A model generated the notes under the pieces. That model saw nothing but the letters and a program-made list of their open reading frames with translations. It did not search any database and had not been told where the DNA came from. Shown here in pieces: positions 60,048-64,000 of a DNA stretch of 64,000 bases (the first letter of the stretch is position 1; each line of letters opens with the position of its first letter). A program made the translations under genes and the position numbers. The stretch comes from Isoperla grammatica (Eukaryota; Arthropoda; Insecta; Plecoptera; Perlodidae), in contig OX246748.1 of assembly GCA_945910005.1 (NCBI GenBank), positions 13,145,733-13,209,732 of the forward strand, given 5' to 3'.

Positions 60048-60327
60048 ATAATTTTTAGTAGGAATACCTGTTATAGGGGCACACCAGCTTTACCTGATGT
60101 GTCCCTCTTCAGGTGACTAACGGTATGTTAGGGTGTGTGGATAGTTGGGCAGGAATATCCGTGGGCTGTTCGTAGGACTCAATCCCAGCTTTCGCCTTTA
60201 CCACTGAGGAAACATCCGGAAAACTCTTCAGTCAGGACTGCCGGTGGCCGGTATCAAACCGGCGACCTCCCGAATTAGAGCCTCGCGTTTTACCTATGAG
60301 CCACCTCTATCGGTCATTTTTGTATTT
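60048..60327 (-). mobile_element. tRNA-derived SINE, tandem copy A
   Basis: On the minus strand it starts ACCGATAGAGGTGGCTCA. The A-box region is altered relative to copy B. The B box reads ggtttgatacc, the body 'ggccaccggcagtcctgac' follows, and the 3' part ends 'taacaggtattccta' plus an AT-rich tail. It has no coding capacity. Confidence 0.85.
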
Positions 60328-60351
60328 ACCAATAGCAATGGTGGTATAATA

Positions 60352-60627
60352 ATTTAATAATTTTTGTAGGAATCCCTGTTATAGGGTGCACACCAGCTTT
60401 ACCTGATATGCCCCTCTTCATGTGACTAACTAGGTTATTAGGGTGTTTGGATAGCTGGGGAGGAATGTCCGAGGCTGATAGTATGACTCAGTCCCAGCAT
60501 TCGCCTTTACGACTGAGGAAAACCTCGGAAAAAACCTTCAGTCAGGACTGCCGGTGGCCGGAATCGAACCGGCGACCTCCCGAATTAGAGTCTCGCGTCT
60601 TACCGCTGAGCCACCTCTATCGGTATG
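60352..60627 (-). mobile_element. tRNA-derived SINE, tandem copy B
   Basis: The minus-strand head ACCGATAGAGGTGGCTCAGC contains an A box (TGGCTCAGCGG) and, about 35 bases later, a perfect B box (GGTTCGATTCC), both internal RNA polymerase III promoter elements. The tRNA-like part can be drawn from 'ccggtggctcagcggtaaga'-like sequence to 'ccggccaccggca'. It lies directly behind copy A, in the same orientation, with about 25 bp between. A partial third copy is at 19650-19770. Confidence 0.88.
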
Positions 60628-60639
60628 GCGGTATATAAG

Positions 60640-60946
60640 TCGTACAGCAACTACGGGAACGCTTTCGACATCAATCAATTACCTAATAAAAACACTGTAG
60701 GACTTACACAGTTAAAATTTTCTCGATGTTGAACAACTTCGAGAAAATTTTAACTGTGTAAGTCCTACAGTGTTTTTATTACATATTTTCCAGTTAACGA
60801 GAGTGTTTTTTTTATAATCAATTACGTGTTTACGGTCTCGGCCTACCCAAGTAGGTATTTAATTAGCTACGGCCGCTGGCTGGATGCCGCTCACCCACCC
60901 GTGACGGAAGCATTACCGAAGCATTACCGAAGTGGTTGTACGATGA
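60640..60946. mobile_element. MITE copy 2, interrupted by a nested insertion
   Basis: This is the same element as 53996-54159 ('gtcgtacagcaactacggga', 'gtttacggtctcggcc', 'ggaagcattaccgaag'), with the last terminal segment partly duplicated. It is split by the 133-bp insertion at 60683-60815. Confidence 0.8.
60683..60815. mobile_element. Palindromic insertion with 10-bp target duplication
   Basis: Perfect 43-bp arms (60684-60726 and 60739-60781, 'cactgtaggacttacacag' within) surround a 12-base loop, followed by ~34 bp of 'ttttccagttaacgagagtg' type. The sequence aatcaattac occurs on both sides (60673-60682 and 60816-60825), so this piece was inserted into the older MITE. Confidence 0.85.
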
Positions 60947-62120
60947 CTTCAACTGTGCGAATGTGGACATGAACGCGTCACACAGAGCGTTTACCCAGTA
61001 CGGTCTATAGAGTCGAGAAGCTTCTAGTTTTTGCCAATTAGCTAATAAGCTCATCACGGACTGGGTTTTAACGCAGTTAATCCTGTTATGCAAAGCGCGT
61101 CGGAACTGAGTGAACGTGATCGCTGTAAATTCCTGGAAGGTTCCAGTGAAAAAATAAAATGATTACTTTTTCCGACGCAATTGTTGTTAGCGGAAATTCA
61201 CGCGAATCAGCGCTAGAGATTTAAAAACTCGGTTCTTTTACCTAATTTTAATTATTTTACGTTTGGAAAACGACTTTTTTGCAGTTGCTAAGAATTAGAT
61301 TAACGGATAATTCGAGTTTTTCTAGTTATAAGATTTTCATTAATTTTTAAAAAGTAATCACGCAACTTATTGTTGACGCCAAATTAAGAATCATGGACAA
61401 GTTGTAATTTCACAACCTAGTGACAGAAGTTACGGTTTCTGCTTTCTGGGTTATTAGCTACATATTTGTAGATTTAAGGGTAATGCGTAGCTTGCAATAT
61501 TAAACCTCGCACAGTTTACGGTATCTAATAGATATATTTTGAGCACGCTTGAAGATTTTGAAAATGTGATTCCTAAGCGGAATTTGGTTTTCTATCATCT
61601 AAACAATGTATTCAAAAACATTCAAACATTGTAATTGTTACGATTTTTATTTCTTTGATAATTGCTATAATTTTAAATTATACGAATGAATTATTAAAAT
61701 GACAACCGTAACAATTACCATATTTGACAGTATTAATTAATAATTTAGCTGATACAAACCCAAATTAGTTGTTCACTTTTGTATTATAATATGTTGAAGC
61801 GTTCTGAAGATGTCAATAATAATAAAAGTTAGGTTAGCGAGTTAGATATGATATTCCTGTACAAGTAGGTAAATATTTATAAATAAATAAATAAAAATAA
61901 ATTCACATTTAGAGTCCACCCACTCAGTAACTAAACTGATTTGCAGTGGGGGATTTTAATTTAAAGTGACTATACCAACCTTGTAGGCTTCGAACACCAA
62001 CGACGAGTGAGCGATAACCAATCAAAGATCGATATTTCAAAAACGAAACATATGAATCAGTGATTGGATAGTGCGAACACCTGCGGACAAATGCCAGAAT
62101 CAACAAGGCCGATTGAGAAC
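60947..62120. other. Spacer, no gene seen
   Basis: AT-rich sequence without supported ORFs, tandem repeats or transposon ends. Confidence 0.5.
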
Positions 62121-62124
62121 AACT

Positions 62125-62300
62125 TTGAATTTATTCACTGAACTTGGCTTTCGGGTATAGCCGCGTCGATTATTGCTTAAAAGCTGACGTTTCGGGCAGG
62201 TTACACTACCCATCTTCAGAGCTAAGACCTGAAGAAGTCACAGAATAAAACCTACTCGGTCCAGCTTCACTCTGCGACTGCCAAATTTGAATTTATTGAG
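62125..62300 (-). mobile_element. Short repeat with hammerhead-like core (PLE-like?)
   Basis: A direct repeat tttgaatttatt(c/g)a flanks it at about 62125 and 62286. On the minus strand, 62219-62183 reads CTGAAGA, a GGGTAG/CTGCCC stem with a six-base loop, then GAAAC-GTC-AGCT. These are the conserved elements of a hammerhead ribozyme, with AGCT/AGCT able to pair as stem I. Such motifs occur in Penelope-like elements and retrozymes. Stem III is almost absent. There is no reverse transcriptase nearby. Confidence 0.4.
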
Positions 62301-64000
62301 TGCTTCGTTGCTAGGACGGCTCCAAAGTCACCGTTTACTTATTTCTAAGCCAAGAAATGGTGGAATTGAATCCATATTAGAAGTTAAAAAACTTCTGCCT
62401 GAAGCGGGATTTAATTCTATTAGTTGAAGAGTAATTATTTGAGGACTAATACATCTGTAAATCACCCGCAAACAGTGTCTAGTAATAATCTGCCAACACT
62501 TATTGTATAATTACATTACCACACCACGTGGCGGCCTCTTATTAACTTTGAAGATCGAGGAAAATATAATTTAAAATGTAATTAATTTGTGCTTGAAGAC
62601 GTTAGTTCTAATTGATTTCATCGCAGGGCTAAACTCATTCGACCGGAAAAGCTTAGCCGGGCTCATCCGCAAAGAAAAACACCGACTTTCCCGCTCCAGA
62701 AATTAATTAAAATGTTTTGTCTTTATTACTTGTAGACTGATGCATAGTTTGCTAAGTCGAATGATTCCTAAATCAAAAGATCAAAAGATACATCAGATTA
62801 TTATTATTATTGGTTGTTTAACGATGGACTCGATAACCACGATCATATTACGTTGGGGGTGTTTGGAGGAAAAGGAAAAACATGACGGAAAAGGGAGATA
62901 GAGGGAAAGGGGAGGACGTGGACTACCTTTCGTCTGGCTTGCCCCCTCGACCTGTCCGGCTAGGGTGACCCTACCAGAAGCATACGCTTCCGCCGGCAAA
63001 GCTCTCGGGATCATAAGCGCGTCAAACCTGCCGCAGTCCCTGGGCAGGTTGTTTTTGGGGAACTTTCGACCGACTAAACTATACAAATCTAACATCGGAG
63101 CCTCTGAAACATTTCAGTGTTGTGAAGTCATCAAAAGATTTCCTTTAATTACGTTTACTTACCCGACTTCTGCGGGGGGGTGGGTTTAGTTTGTTGAGCG
63201 CTGCCGTGAGGAGGGGGGGGGGAGGGGGGGATCGTGAGAGTTTGTGTATCTCAATTAGTGAAGGAAATTTAATCATTATTAATTTCCCTCCATCACTTGG
63301 TTAGCTTGTAATTTATATCCGACTGAAGATTTCCCGCCGTTAAAAATGTAAACCCTGAATATTGTGGATAAATCTCGTCGTGACGTCATTGTAGTCTAGT
63401 TGACGCTTCGTTGTGGTGGGGGGGGGGGGGGGGAGGGGGGGAGATTTATTACATAATTCACTGTTAGTCATTCTAATGAGATTTATGAGTAAAAAAAGTA
63501 AATCTTTAGAGTTGGGGCTTGTTTTTATAACGGTTATTCTTATTAGCGAACAACCTACGTTTGATGCACAAGAAACACACATCATTTACTATGGGGAGAG
63601 AGAGAGTGGGCGATTTTTGGATTCGCGCGAAATGGTGGCTTCTAGTCAGGAGGGAAATCTGAAAAAGACCTCTAGAAACCGATTCCGCTAAACTTTTTGA
63701 GTAGAAGCAAGACACGGGTATCAAAATGTTCGTATGAAATTCAGGAATCATCTCTACCCCGTGTGCATCTCGGCATTTGATGCGGGTGGCGGGGGGCGGG
63801 GGTCAAAGGTCACGCGCGCGGCGCTCCATTATTTTGGTTATATCTCCCGAACCAATAAACATACGTAGTTCTAGTTTTCGAAATTAAATACCTCATAAAC
63901 CGGCTAATTGATAACTGGTAGTTGACCTGCCCTCTGACGTCACGAAGTCCCAGAGTTGGGACAAATCCGCTTACAGTTACGAATTCACGCGCATGACATA
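62301..64000. other. Spacer with dispersed-repeat scraps and G tracts
   Basis: 62915-63050 ('tttcgtctggcttgcc', 'gggtgaccctaccagaagc', 'gcttccgccggcaaagctct') looks like a common dispersed repeat and shares a phrase with 59830. G-rich tracts occur at 63173-63181, 63212-63230, 63417-63440 and 63787-63801. Open frames at 63340-63585 and 63413-63691 overlap on opposite strands and show no family features. Confidence 0.4.

Noticed and set aside
60560..60627. Functional tRNA gene at the SINE head
   Set aside because: A and B boxes are intact but the sequence continues into the shared SINE body, with the same body in three copies.

Overview
This is a eukaryotic (metazoan) window. The evidence is spliced genes with GT-AG introns, a Copia LTR retrotransposon, tRNA-derived SINEs, hAT-type and other small inverted-repeat DNA transposons, and large satellite and minisatellite arrays. 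No bacterial features are present. The word TAGGCCTA recurs very often in the central third. I associate that loosely with marine invertebrates, possibly echinoderms, but this is an impression and not an identification.

Region by region. 1-2775 is a roughly 300-bp satellite entering from outside the window. 3600-4380 holds two small hAT-like elements. 4771-6888 is one uninterrupted (GAT)n array of about 706 units. 8.0-9.7 kb is a large hairpin element followed by a 148-bp array. 10.1-10.7 kb is a 187-bp array. 12.5-14.7 kb and 17.3-19.0 kb are two copies of one repeat family; the first carries a 54-bp minisatellite of about 35 units. 19.7-24.1 kb is an 80-bp array of nearly 50 units beside a SINE. 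24876-28231 is a full-length insertion of an internally deleted Copia element with identical 197-bp LTRs and a 5-bp target duplication.

28.4-50.5 kb is the gene-bearing segment. It holds a candidate minus-strand exon (28825-28938), the terminal coding exon of an unidentified plus-strand gene (34123-34562), SEM1/DSS1 on the minus strand (exons 42779-42851 and 38665-38837), and a three-coding-exon Mpv17-family gene on the plus strand (43359-45949). SEM1 and the Mpv17 gene are head to head with about 0.5 kb between start codons, so they may share a promoter. Introns and spacers are full of small DNA transposons, several with intact 8-bp target duplications. A 200-N assembly gap lies at 52001-52200.

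After the gap come small inverted-repeat elements and a 108-bp minisatellite (about 26 units, 56.8-59.65 kb). That array seems to have grown out of a coding exon for a secreted protein's signal peptide. It is followed by two tandem SINEs, a nested insertion, and a short repeat with a hammerhead-ribozyme-like core.

The observations most worth following are the compound hAT element at 39325-41821, whose inner and outer 8-bp duplications are exchanged, and the signal-peptide-exon array. After these come the young but reverse-transcriptase-less Copia element with a half-tRNA primer site, and the giant GAT array that appears to be the overgrown tail of an interspersed repeat. I found no operon-like or defence-type system. 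Coordinates of repeats are read by eye and may be off by a few bases where no target duplication fixes them.
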